Shown here piece by piece: positions 34,248 through 45,495 of a stretch of DNA of 64,000 nt. How positions within the stretch are numbered: position 1 is the first letter of the stretch; each line of letters starts with the position of its first letter. The stretch lies in NCBI GenBank assembly GCA_024516035.1, contig CM044959.1:33170118-33234117 (forward strand), in the 5' to 3' direction. The notes beneath the pieces are model-generated. The model was given only the letters and a program-made list of their open reading frames with translations, was not told the DNA's origin and ran no database searches. The stretch is from Bactericera cockerelli (Eukaryota; Arthropoda; Insecta; Hemiptera; Triozidae). The translations under genes and the position numbers were made by a program.

Positions 34248-34504
34248 TTAGAGCAGGTATCCTCTGTAGTGTCACTTTCGCTCTCGAGGTCCTCGGAACT
34301 GTCGAGAACTTCTACTTCTTCGTCAGACTCGTCACTTTCACTACTAGAGCCACCATTTCCGCTTTCTGATGCACTCGTGGAAGATGAAGAGGTTTGGCAG
34401 AACTGTTCGTAGAATTTCCCCCACTTGAAATGTCCGCATTTATGCTGACAATGCTGACCTACGCATGATGCTGAAAATGAGGAGAACTCTCTAAAAAGGG
34501 CCAT
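34248..34504 (-). CDS. TTLL6: TTLL6-like gene, first coding exon (acidic N-terminus)
   Basis: The ATG at 34504-34502 starts a frame of 85 codons plus two bases, ending at the donor site. An in-frame TGA lies six codons upstream, so no earlier Met is available on contiguous genomic sequence. The peptide begins MALFREFSSFS, has a Cys/His-rich patch (CVGQHCQHKCGH), then a long acidic Ser/Glu/Asp tract. Such low-complexity N-termini precede the ligase domain in many TTLL proteins and are not conserved in sequence. A competing model would start at a later exon boundary (TCATTTTCAG near 34475 is a plausible acceptor), so the first dozen residues are less certain than the acidic part. Confidence 0.65.
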
Positions 34505-37204
34505 AACCGGAAGTTGGTTTCAAGAAAAAGTCTTCTGATAAAGTTTTCAAATTTATGTAACGACCTCCTGATTTTAATTACGGGTGTAAGATTTTGCTGG
34601 TTACTGACACAAATATTCATGAACTTTTCTTGTTCATAAGTATTAACTTTTACGTCGAGACGTGAATCGATAATTTTATTATTTCCACTGTAATAGATCT
34701 CAGAACTCAAAAAGTTCCATTTATTACCCATCAAAGGATCAGAGAAAAGGCGACTACGTTTGATAACTAGCCGAGTATCAACTAGATTTCGGAAGTCATA
34801 GGTTGGTCAGATTCAGCCTTTGGTTAATCAATAACAAAACAGCCACATTTCTATTTATTTATTGAAAATGTTATAATTAACAGTCTATAAAACTTAAAAA
34901 TATGTAATTAGTAGGTAAATGAGATGGTGGAAATATGGCTTCAGAGAGAAGCTATCCAGCGCCAACACTTCCAATCAGATTTGAACTGCTTGGGTTGTTT
35001 AGGATCAGATTGAGGCTGCCAAAGTTCCAACTGCAATATCATATCATTGATGAAATGATGTTCAAACTCCCTGGTATAAGGTGTAACTAATTAGTGAATT
35101 AGGTGGATAGGCCTTTCACTCACAAAGACCTTCTTACTACTTACAGTGACCCGGTGTATCCCTTTTTGACATGATAACACTGCCTTTGAAACTCGCGATT
35201 TTAAAATATCGGCACAAAAATTTCGAAATTTCCTAAACATCTTCCCTGATTGAAGGTTGAAGTTAGGCACTATCAGTCCTATCGGGCTGGGAATTTAAAA
35301 ATCGTCTTTGGCCAAGTACCTCTGTACCAGACCAGTGAATCTTCAAATAGTTTCAACAGTGGATACTATTGTTGTTTCATATAAAATTATGGATTAACAA
35401 TAATATCAACAAAAGTTTTTACTTCTTCAGTTTACACTTCACCTGCTTGACTGATAAACCAGCTATCCATAACTCATAATAACCGTAAGTACCGCAACCA
35501 GTCAGAAAGATGCCGAAAACGATGGATTTCACAGACATTTTGGCTCTGGTGGTTTGGGCTATAACCGGAAGAAGTAAAGGTTTGAAGAAGTTCAATTCTA
35601 GTTTTTGTTTTTTTTTTTTTTTGTTTCGAAAGGTACAAGTACCTAAACTTTTAGTCGTACGTTCTTGATGTGTAGCTAATTTATAGAACTCTCAGGATTC
35701 TAAGGTAGTTAATGAAAAAGATATTCAGAATCTGTTTTGAATTTATTACATATTTTTTATTAATATTACTATGCACAATGGATATGGATACTCAATAGAA
35801 AGAAATTACATTTTTACACAATTTATAAACACAATGACAATATTGGGTTACCTAACTCTACATAAAACTTGTGGCAAAAAAAAAGATAGAGGAAGTCGTT
35901 TTTGGAGTCTATCATGGAGTGCCATTTCTTTTCCAATTTATTGTTTTAAACTCTAGGCATAATAATAATAATAATTGTGATTAACTTTAACTTGATCGAA
36001 CTCAATTTGTCCCAGATCTAAGTCCCTATGGTCCAGATGATAAGGTCTAACCTACTTCCAGGTTTCATTCAAACTGCTGGACTTCTTGCACGAGACTTTT
36101 TTAATTATTTTCAAACGTACCAATCATGGTACAGCACAGTTACATGAAGATTTACTATTAATCTTAAAAATTAACAGGGTTTTTTTCTTCTTTTTTTTTT
36201 GTTGTGAGTATCACGCCACAAATTATAATTACGATCAAAAAAAATCTACAGAAAACATTGCAAGTACTCGTATAGTTTAGTTGAACTCATAATAGTAAAA
36301 ACCCACAAAAATTTATTTATACTTTATACGTAAAATATGGTATACAAGATTTTATGGTACATATTTTTTATTTGAAAAAGTTGAGAGAAAAAAACCCGTT
36401 AGCAAATTTTAAAGGATTGCTGACACTCCATGGTTTTTCATTAAATTCTCTGCATTTTTTTGTACGGCCATTATACTAATTTATGTAACTATTTTACTTA
36501 TCTACTTGATTTATCTGAAAACACAGTCAAATGGGAGTTTTTTTTACACCTTTTAGCAAAAGATCTACTTACTGAGATTGGTCTTTTTTATAACATAGAT
36601 ACGTAAAAGCGAATACCTACCTAATATCCAAAGTATGTATCAACATGAACTGTTTTGAAAGCCTCACTGATATAATTTTAATTTTATTATCTAATAATAA
36701 TTCTTATGAACTCTAGTTATTTACATTGTTTTACACAATATGTATACAATAATGACTAGAATAACACTTTTTTTTACACAATAACATCCAATAAATCAGT
36801 AATAAAAACTGACAGAGATCCTAAGGAAATTAAATACAAACTTGTTTTACTTATTTCTGTCCAAATTTTCTTTGTTTGGCCTAAAGAAATCTATGTTTTG
36901 TTTGTGTTAAAAATAGTTTTACTTCTGTTGAAAAATAAATGATAAAAAATACATAGATTACTTTAAAGTCTTTGGAACTAGATACATATATAGCAATCTT
37001 TGTCATATGATTGATGATTACTTTATAATATGTTACTCAGAAGCTACATATTATTTTCATCCTTTTTTTCAGCATTCTTTTATCCCGAGTGTATCTGGAG
37101 AATAATAATAAATTTATGATCGACAATACAAATTACAGATATTATTCATTTTATCATTTATCAAGTCAAGTTAGTCCAGTGAGATATAATTGAGAAATCT
37201 TGTC
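34505..37204. other. Intergenic region between TTLL6-like and FoxC
   Basis: About 2.7 kb of AT-rich DNA with several AATAAA words on the minus strand (for example TTTATT on the plus strand at 36312 and 36368) that could end the FoxC transcript. The left part may hold 5' sequence of the TTLL6-like gene. No further coding sequence recognised. Confidence 0.5.
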
Positions 37205-38170
37205 TCAATACTTACTAATGTCATGCTGGTGTTGATAGTAATGAACGACAGAGGGTGCAGATCGGAATCCTATCTGACAGTTACCATTTCCAGGGATCGT
37301 GGCGGACTCGAAGATGTCCACTGGAGGTCCGCTGCCGGGGATGGCGGCGTGGTCTGAGCTGTACCAGTGGTGTCTGTTAGAGGCTGTGGCGCCTGTGGAG
37401 TCCTCGCCGAAGCTCTGGTAGTAATGTCGGTAGTTGCTGGATTGCCCCATCACCAAGTCTGTGGCGAGGAGGTCCATCTGGTCCGCTGGGTTGGGCTTGA
37501 CGTCCTGCAGGTGGCTCCCCATGCAGGACGTGGTGACCCCGCACGGCTCCCGCTTGCACGGTTTCATCTCCTTCAGACCCATCAGCTTCTCCTCCGTCTT
37601 CTTCAGGATGTTCTCCTGCTGCAGGAGGTGCGCCTGGTGCACGTGCTGTCTCTTGATGGCGTCCTCCTTGTCCTTCATCACGTCCTTCTTCTTGAAGCGT
37701 CGCCGCCTCCTCAGGTAGGACCCGTTGTCGAACATGTTGTACGAGTCAGGGTCCAGGGTCCAGTAGCTGCCCTTGCCTGGCTTCTTGTCGTCCCGCGGGA
37801 TCTTCACGAAGCACTCGTTGAGGCTGAGGTTGTGGCGGATGCTGTTCTGCCAGCCTTGCTTGTTCTCCCTGTAGTACGGGAACCGCTCCATGATGAACTG
37901 GTAGATCCCGTTCAGCGTGCAGCGCTTCTCCGGCGCGTTCTGGATGGCCATGGCGATGAGGGCGATGTAGCTGTAGGGAGGCTTGACCATGTCCTTGCCG
38001 GCGACCATCTGCTGGGAGTAGGGTCCGCCGGAGTAGGCACTGTAGCGGGAGTAGTGCTCGTAGTAGCTGGGGGGATCTGGCTGGGGGAGTTGACAGAGTA
38101 GCTAGGGGTGTGGTGGGGCGGGGGTGTGCCGGTAGTAGGCACTGTGCTGGTCCGTGAACAAGGGATGCAT
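37205..38170 (-). CDS. FoxC: Forkhead transcription factor FoxC (crocodile orthologue), single exon
   Basis: Encodes a nuclear winged-helix DNA-binding protein; in flies croc acts in head and mesoderm patterning. The forkhead domain lies at about residues 63-160 with [34 protein letters not shown] (recognition helix), [15 protein letters not shown] and [10 protein letters not shown]. The C-terminus ends HDISKY, matching the conserved DCSKF/Y-type end of FoxC proteins. I place the start at 38170-38168: it reads [14 protein letters not shown], very like the conserved MHTLF N-terminus of FoxC, and is in frame with the forkhead domain. Between them an in-frame TAG (38102-38104) interrupts the frame. 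One base too many in the G-runs at about 38112-38124 and one too few in the six-G run at 38069-38074 would explain it. The uninterrupted frame starts at M55 (38008). At about 321 residues it is shorter than fly croc. The coding region is far more GC-rich than its surroundings. Confidence 0.88.
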
Positions 38171-39290
38171 GTTGAGGGTAACGGGGGTAAGCTCAGAGTA
38201 TCACAATACAGCCGGTATTTATTTTCTTTGCAATGCAAAGCGTTTTCTGTGAAATGACGTGATAAATAATCCAATGATGTTTAGATGAACTATTAGATTA
38301 ACATTTAATTTCCATAGGTTTTTATAACATATTAACTACACCAAAAATTTATTTTATCTGCTTATTGTATTTTTACAATATTTAATAAAGTAGTTAATTA
38401 GTTAAGTAAGCAATGTACAGAAGCATTATATCACAGGATTCACGTCAGGGTTGAAGAGATAAAACTTGAAGAAAAAATATTTGCAAAGGATGACAAAAAA
38501 TAAATAAATTAGATTCTTTGACCTTGTTATCTAGTAATTAAAATGTTTATTCAGTTAAGAGTCAGTGAGTAAAAAAATTAGAAACAGAACAAAAAAGTTG
38601 TTATTCTTTGAAAATTTGCTTATTAAAACAACAGAAAAAAAAGTTGATCGTCAATTATTATCATCATGAGTTGTTTTTCTTTCCATCCACTCCTGCCATT
38701 CTTTTTAATTATTAAAGTTCAGCACATTTTTTTAGGTAAAAATTGATAATGAAAAAATAATGAAAACGGGGAAAAACAGCAGAAAAAAGAAAAGGAGATT
38801 AGGTCGTATTTTCAATAAAAACAATACAATCGACAAATTTCTTTTGGCGTAAAGCGTTTTTCATTAAAGGTAAAAAATAATCAAAACACACGATCGAGAT
38901 CTATTATTTTTGCAAGGTATCTCTTTTTTTATTTTATTATTTCTGAAAACAAAATTTAGTTTACACAGCGATTAGAAGTGAAAACAAAACTCGGTCTCAA
39001 CTAAACAGTTTAAACTCCCATGAAATAACAATCTTTTTCTAAAAAAATAAATACTGCTCCCGCCTCCTGCCCTATCCCTATCTCTTCTCTTTCGCTATTA
39101 TTCTTTGCCCTGCCCCAAAAATAAAACCAAATACCTCCTCCCCGCTCCTCTCTTCCTCCCCTTCTTCCTCAGAGGTTTCAATGGCGAAGGAAGAGGATAC
39201 ACAGAGCTTTATGAAATTTGTTCAATCGTTACCTAGAGGCCAATGGAGGAGAAAATTCAGCTATAAGATGTTTTAAAGAGGACAGACTGG
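38171..39290. other. FoxC upstream region
   Basis: On the gene's strand an AATAAATACC word at about 38212-38222 is a possible weak TATA element. Just beyond it is a perfect palindrome CTTTGCA-T-TGCAAAG (38226-38240), about 56-70 bases upstream of the ATG, which resembles a paired POU/C-EBP-type half-site. The remainder is AT-rich, with a pyrimidine-rich part at 39055-39180. Confidence 0.4.
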
Positions 39291-39318
39291 AGTGAGGGAG
39301 AGAGAGATAGAGATAGAA

Positions 39319-39373
<55 letters not shown>

Positions 39374-39462
39374 AAGAGAGATAGAGAGATAGAGAGAGAG
39401 AAAGAGAGAGATAGAGAGAGAGAAAGAGAGAGATAGAGATAGAGAGAGAGAAAGAGAGAGTG
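39291..39462. repeat. GAGA/GATA-rich microsatellite
   Basis: Roughly 170 bp of AGAGAGAGATAGAGAG-type sequence. The Leu/Ser-rich frames on the minus strand through it are artefacts. GAGA tracts upstream of developmental genes can bind GAGA factor, but that is only a possibility here. Confidence 0.8.
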
Positions 39463-40084
39463 CATGAAAACTGAAAAAGCAAGAGGAGTAAGGAAAAACA
39501 AAAGCCCTGACCCCTTGTTGGCTGAAGTGGCTCTAACTCGCTATTTTCAGGAGAAAAGTTCATTCTACCACTACCATCGCCTTTGACTCTTTTGAGAGTT
39601 GAAAACTAAAGGGTTAACCCAATATATTTATCGGAAAATCCCGATTTTCTTTAGCCTTTCCTTATGCTTCCTCAAAATCAAATCGAATTCGAAGCAAAGC
39701 CTCACAGTTTTGTTTGGAAAGAAAACAAAAATTTGATATTATCTTTGCTAAACACTCTTATTGTTATCACTTTGCACCTATACAATATCGGTACACCTAT
39801 ATACAGACGGTATGATTGAATGGTCGGTAATTGTCATTGGAGTAAATGAAATCAGAACACAGATTTTCATTCATTTTTTCAATAGAATATCCAGATCGCG
39901 AGTTCGATTCTAAAACAAATTGTTGGACAATGGAAATTTGAAAACCCATTTACTCGATCACAATCACACTACTCGAAAAAGCCATCAGAGGTATGGTCGA
40001 AGCTGTAGACTGTCGTCCTGACTCCTGACTCGACGCTTTCTCGTGCAACGAATCAATGAATTTTCGTGGATAATAGAGCAACTG
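39463..40084. other. Gene-free stretch
   Basis: 39983-40010 (CATCAGAGGTATGGTCGAAG) resembles 40561-40590 and may be the outer edge of the fold-back element that follows. Confidence 0.4.
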
Positions 40085-40283
40085 TTTAGCTTGTCCAGTA
40101 TCGAGGTATTTTACTAAGAGGCATGGCCGTTTCCCGGCTTTGGTCTGCCTCTGCTAAATAGGAGCTTCCGCTGTGGTCGAGTGTTCCCACCTAGCGCTAC
40201 GAGTACATGGTCCCCAATTTTTTGAGGACGTTTCGGGCGAGAGTAGAAGGTTCCGCCGGAAATTACTCCTACAATCTATTATT

Positions 40284-40462
40284 ATTATATTATGCTTTAT
40301 TAGGTAAGACAAAATATATACAGTAAAATACAATGAAATTACCTATAAAGAAAAAATAAACAGATCGAACAAAGAAACAAGAACAAAAAAGAGAATAAAG
40401 CTAATGTCCTACCTAAAGGGCGGGGTTTGTCTGTGGCAATCTCTTCCACCCAACCCTTTTGC
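40284..40462 (-). mobile_element. LINE 3' end in the left arm of the fold-back element
   Basis: The minus strand reads AAGGGTTGGGTGGAAGAG, translating WVEEIATD-like residues before a stop, then a 3' UTR ending AATAAAGC(A)T with a short tail. TACAATC flanks both sides (about 40271-40277 and 40470-40476) as a probable target duplication. It matches 40727-40903 and starts at the same point. Confidence 0.6.
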
Positions 40463-40726
40463 CTATCTACAATCGAAACGGTAACAGATAGGCTAGAGCT
40501 GACTTGAGTCAAACCCCCTTATACATCGCTCGGAATAGGTTACACCACTTGACCACTCGTCATCAGAGGCATGGCCGAAGCTGTGGACTCGAGTCAGATT
40601 TTGTCCATCTGATGTTACCGTTTCGGTTGTAAATTGTATAGGAGTAGTTTATGCATGGTGGAACCTGCTACTCTCGCTCGAAACGTCCGTCTAGACTCGA
40701 GACTTGACGATTCCGGGGAAACGGTT

Positions 40727-40903
40727 TTTTTTTTAAGCTTTATTAGGAGGACAAAGTACAGGTAACAGTATAAAATTAAGAAAAGAAAAAAAAAAAATGT
40801 ACAAATGACAAAATAAATAAGTAAAAAATAAAAGAAAATAACAATAATGTCCTACCTAAAGGGCGGGGTTATTGCCTGTGGCAATCTCTTCCACCCAACC
40901 CTT
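40727..40903 (-). mobile_element. LINE 3' end in the right arm of the fold-back element
   Basis: The minus strand encodes GWVEEIATGNNPAL and a stop, then a 3' UTR with AATAAAGCTT and an A-rich tail (T-run at 40725-40734). The 5' truncation point is the same as in the other copy (AAGGGTTGGGTGG). Confidence 0.65.
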
Positions 40904-41139
40904 CTTCTATCGAGATATTCTATGAAACGGTTCTACCGTTTGATAGAATATCTCGGGCGATACTAGGCAAGCTAAAGACTAGACTCTAGTCGGGATACCT
41001 CGGTTATCCGCCGAAACACGGCGGGTTTGTTGAGTTGGAAAGGTTGCATGGCAACTACGGCCTGCGGCAAGTTGAAGACTTTATTTTTCCACTATTTTGT
41101 ACAAAATTTTAAAGGTTAGGCGCAAGGTCCCCCCTGTCT

Positions 41140-41365
41140 CAAAGTTCCGCTAGTTAGAAACGTCCAGCGAGGCTAGGACTTGGATGAGCGAAGAATATTT
41201 CCAGCCCAATTCAACTATTTCCAGCCCCACTCGGGCTGGGTGAGGTTAATATGTACAGCTGGTGTGTGAGGTTCCAGCGAATGAAGGGTAAAAGCCCCAG
41301 CCCGCCCTGATATTATGACCATGCAGGTGAAAGTGACGTTAAGCAACCCCCCCCCCCCTTAAATT
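41140..41365 (+). mobile_element. 5S-rRNA-derived SINE, old 5'-eroded copy
   Basis: GTCCAGCGAGGCTAGGACTTGGATGAGCG is the 3' part of the 5S-like head, followed by CTCGGGCTGGGTGAGGTTAA, AGCGAATGAAGGGTAAAAGC and GTGACGTTAAGC. A C-run of about 13 replaces the usual CCCC before the tail. Confidence 0.65.
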
Positions 41366-42157
41366 TAGTGTCCCAAAAATGTCATAGCAATTATTGTATC
41401 AAGGCGAGTTTAAGTGGTTAATTGTGATACCTCGGTTGTAATTAGCTCACATGATTATGATTACTAACTATCCGTTACTGTTAGATACTAATTTGCTAAT
41501 AGTACCTATAGACATAAAAAAAATTATCCTGGTTTGACGTGCATATCAGAATGTTGAGAAACATACTTCGTCTGATCTCTAAACGCTACTTCGACCAAGC
41601 ACAACTTCAAGCTACAAGCTTTATTTCTTGTGCCTTTATCTTCATACTCATCTTCCCGAGAAGAGAACGATTCCTTCTTATCCTTTCTCGTGTCTCCATT
41701 GCGCGCACACAGCCAGGAGGCCCGGCCCCCTCGCCAATACGAGCTAAGCTAGAAGAGTAGACGCCCTCTGTGGAATTGAATAGAGGTTAACTGCTCCTCA
41801 CTCCAGGGAGATAAGAGGGAGAGAGTTTCACAACTGTATGTGTCCAGCAGTGCTGGATGTGTGGGGAAAACTATATACGTGGGTAAAACTTTGTTATGGT
41901 TTGAACATTATTTATGCCGGAGACTTATTGCTGTATATGTTGTTTGTTACTAGTCATCAGTATCCAACTTCTTCTTTTTTTTCCACATCAAGTATCATTT
42001 GAAACGGAGGTTCTACCTTTATGCCCGCAGACTTATTCCTCTAAAAATGTTGTTCGTCATTAATCATTAGTTATCAGTACAGTAAATTCAGATTTTTCTC
42101 CTTTTTTGTCTGTAACATCAAGTACAAAGGTCATTTGAGAAGGAGGTTTTATCCTTA
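41366..42157. other. Gene-free stretch with a local duplication
   Basis: About 41915-42025 and 42030-42155 are a diverged tandem duplication of about 128 bp (GCAGACTTATT, GTTGTTYGTYA, CATCAAGTA, CATTTGAGAAGGAGGTTTTA). The 73-codon frame at 41539-41760 has no domain. Confidence 0.45.
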
Positions 42158-44436
42158 ACAAGCGGGCTGTCGCCCGCTTTGCGGGCCGACACTGAAAAAA
42201 ATTTTAGGTTCGTTTTTACTAAACAGTTTTGTAAAGGATTTTTAATCAAAAATTTCGTTAAAATAACAAGAAATTGATAAATCCCACTAATAGTCATTTG
42301 AGATTTTACTTGGGCGTTCGTAAGAATAATCAATCAATTCTTATAAATCGTCTGATCGTAAAACCAACTAACGTGTTAATTACCGCAATCAGAACATTAG
42401 TTATGCTTACCAAGTTCTGTTTTGCTGGATCTATTAACAATATATTGGTAAGATTTACAAAAAGTTTGGTTAAATCTAATAAAATTATTCTGTTAAAAAT
42501 ACCACCTGATTAGTACATGTCTGATAATTAACAAACAAAAATCGTTACTCTTACCAGATTTATATATGATAAAATACACAAAACAGTATTCGTTGGTTTA
42601 ACAAGATTTTATCTAAAATTACAAAACATGTTTGTTAAATGAACCATACGGTTTCAGATTTCTGACAGATTTGTTCAGTTAAGTTTACTAAACTTTTTTG
42701 TAAAACTCGGTCGTTATGAAAATCATTTGTAGTCCCAACGAAAGTTTTGTTAATCACCCCTAGTCGATGACGGTTACAAGACTCTTTGATTAGATTTACT
42801 AAACAGAATTGTAGATTGAACAAAATTCTTGCTAAAACACGTGTGTCGAGAGACGAGAGAGACAAAAGATCTACAACAATTAATAGATACCGAAATCAAT
42901 TTCAGATTCAGTTGTTTTATGTTGATTGATGGCCCTGTGATTATTACGTCATATCTTTTTAAAATGGTATTGTTGTTTTTTTTTTTCAAAATCAAATTGA
43001 TTTATTTATTTAAATATTAACGTCCACTGGAGAACGTTAATATCTAAATAGACAGTTAATTTTAATATTTACATAGTTAATATTAATAATGTCATGCTTG
43101 GGTTTATTCGTAGATGTTTTGTGTGGTTTGGGTTGATAGGTATTGTGAAAGTTTAGTTATTGGGTGTTTTTGTAAGTCTGGATTTGGTTGATAGGTGGTG
43201 TGAGATTTTGGTTGTTTGATGTGTTGTCTAAGTCTGTGTTTGTTGGTTATGTTAATGTGGTTGATGTGTACTTAGTGTGTTGTGTGAATTTGGTGATTCT
43301 TTTTTATTTATATAATAGAAAATGATTTTTGTGTTTAAGAGGTTTAAATGTTTAAAACTCTATTTTGAATAGTTATTTCATCATTTAAAACTTTAATTGT
43401 ATTTTAAATGTCTCTTATTGCATTTTAAACAAATGAATCTGTGTTTCTCAATAAAAGTGTTACATACACGCCTATTTTTAAATTATTCCAATTATATTTT
43501 GAATTATTTTCTCATAATGACTTATTAACTGACATTGTTGTAAAAGTTTACTACAGGCGTTTCTAAAGTTCACTATGATTATCAGTGAAGTTTACTGAGG
43601 TTATCAGTGAAGTTTATTGAAACTATCAGTAAAGTTTATACTGAAACTATCAGTAAAATTTACTAATATTGTTCGTGAGGTTAACTAAACGAGTCAATAG
43701 TGTGAACGAAATGCGTTGCTTAAACTTACTAAACAGTTTAGTAGATTTAACCAATCTCTGGCGTAAGCAATAACAAGTCTGGTTGTTAAATCAACTATTA
43801 CTATGTTTAAAATTACAAAACACTATCATAAGCCATACTGAGTCGATTGAATGGACTAATGAAGTATTTTGTAAACTTTACTAAACAGTATTGTAAAATC
43901 AACAAATTGAAAGAAACAACCTTAATAAGCATAACAAGATGATTCGTAAGCATTATGAATGCATGCTTGAGATCTTACTAAATACTTTAGTAAAGACAAT
44001 GGAATTTTTTCTTGTCAAAAATACAATGATGAGTTTAGTAAAAGTAACTAAACATAAATTTGTTGGATGAACGAAAGATATCATTATCTTTACTAAATAG
44101 AGTTTACGAAATTTGATTTGTAATCTTAACAAAACATTTTGCTGTCACTAAATCAACCCTAAGACTTGTGAAATTTACTAAAGTTTTAGTAAGCCCTACA
44201 ATAAATTTTTTTCAGTGGAGGCATGGCCGTGAAAGCAAAAAATCCTTTTTCGCCAATGGCAGGTGTTGTAGTGGGAGTTTCGAAAAATCCCGTCTTATTG
44301 CACATCTAGACTATAAGACAAAGCTACCTACCAAATTTCAGCTTCCTAGGACTTACGGTTTGGGCTGTAGAGCGATGATCAGTCAGTGGTCAGTGGTCAG
44401 TGGTCAGTGAGTGTCTTTGACATTTATATATTAAGA
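42158..44436 (-). mobile_element. Non-autonomous Helitron-like element split by a nested insertion
   Basis: Read on the minus strand it starts at 44436 with TCTTAATATATAAATGTC (preceded by A), continues through GTAAGTCCTAGGAAGCTGAA and GGGATTTTTCGAAACTCCCA, and ends with the hairpin CCCGCAAAGCGGG and CGACAGCCCGCTTG followed by T at 42158. These are Helitron-type ends with insertion between A and T. Between its parts sits the 2-kb CACTG element; without it the Helitron would be about 250 bp. The CTTG terminus departs from the usual CTRR, so confidence is moderate. Confidence 0.5.
42190..44217. mobile_element. CACTG-ended DNA element with repeated palindromic motif
   Basis: The ends are inverted repeats CACTGAAAAAAATTT (42190) and AAATTTTTTTCAGTG (to 44217), resembling CACTA/CMC-type termini. 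The interior has no transposase but contains many copies of a loosely palindromic motif, ACTAAACAGTTTTGTA and variants (42219, 42687, 42799, 43728, 43877, 43979, 44178). The middle (43080-43300) is G/T-rich. The short open frames have no domain. Only GA is shared by both flanks, so the target duplication is uncertain. Confidence 0.65.
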
Positions 44437-44479
44437 TTTGTAGAAAACTTAGGAAGCTAAAACTCCCAACGCCGCTCTG

Positions 44480-44625
44480 CGTGTGTTGGGCCGGGAAGAG
44501 ACAACATCACGATGGTTTGAACCTAGGGGTCACTCATCAAGTCTTCACTTCGCAGGACGTTTCTAATCTTGAGCGATCTTAGGAGAACTGGTGTATTCAA
44601 CCATCAACGTGCCATTGACGCTGGC
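44480..44625 (-). mobile_element. 5S-rRNA-derived SINE, old head-containing fragment
   Basis: The minus strand begins GCCAGCGTCAATGGCACGTT, runs through AAGACTTGATGAGTGACC and GATGTTGTCTCTTCCCGGCC, and ends in the body without a tail. Confidence 0.7.
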
Positions 44626-45495
44626 TAATATCAAGTTTTTTTTGTCATGTGCATTAGATTCATTAGGGTATTTACCCTAAAGAAGAATATAGGTATGTTC
44701 AACTTTTGAGTTACTTATAATAATCATTGGAAAATCTTCTATAAAATCTGTCGGCATAATCATAATGGTTTAATGGGACTACCTGTCTTGCACTGACAGG
44801 CTAAATAAAGCACTATACTTATACTTAGGTAGAGTAAAAAGGTTACTAAAAAAGTCTCACACCCACATAAAATAAATGGTCTTGTACCTACACACCCAAA
44901 CCTCTCCTAGGTCTCCCTATGATCCCCCACTGTTCTCTGCTGTCATGTCACCCCCCCCCTCTCCAGTCTTCACTTAGCATGTCTCAATCATACTGACACG
45001 GTAAAAAATATAACCACACAACTTTCTATCTTTTCATGAAGCCAAAGAATAAAGGAAAAATAACTTTTAACAGACCTGAATGCATGATTGACCAAAATTT
45101 TATTGATGTTGGGTATTAGATATTAATAAAATTTAATGTGTACCTAACCTATAAGATGTAGGTACAATAAGTACATATTATGGTGTACATGTAATTACAT
45201 GTAACCTGCTTTGTAATTGCCAATCGAAAAATCAATGTGCATCAATAAAGTCATAGTCGGTGCATTAAGAGTGATCATTAAATTACCCATCAATGACAAG
45301 AATTTTTTTTTAGAGGATGTGCTAAAACTACAAATTGTTCAAAATTTATCTAGGTGTTGTTTTTCACTTTGAAATAGATAACCTGAATGTGTCATACATT
45401 TACCATTTTGTAATAAAACTAATAAATAATAATTAATGTGCATTGTTGTAACCAGCTGGGCTGCAGCTGGGGGGAGAGATGGTCTCCAGACAACT
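44626..45495. other. Gene-free stretch
   Basis: No gene recognised; GGTACCTA-like words and T/A-rich sequence only. Confidence 0.5.

Larger units (their letters stand above)
40085..40980. mobile_element. Fold-back element with long inverted repeats
   Basis: The two halves are complementary in several blocks: TTTAGCTTG(C/T)C(T/C)AGTATCG at 40086-40104 and about 40958-40976; GGACGTTTCG(A/G)GCGAGAGTAG at 40228-40248 and 40671-40691; and GAAACGGTAACA at 40476-40488 with its complement near 40612-40624. Each arm is interrupted by a LINE 3' end. Near the right end a hairpin (40911-40955) has 21-bp arms with one mismatch. There is no coding capacity. Confidence 0.6.

Noticed and set aside
37367..38101. 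244-codon plus-strand open frame
   Set aside because: It is the antisense of the GC-rich FoxC gene, with Val/Leu/Arg-rich composition and no domain.
39229..39563. Leu/Ser-rich minus-strand frames of 90-96 codons
   Set aside because: Translations of a GA-rich microsatellite.
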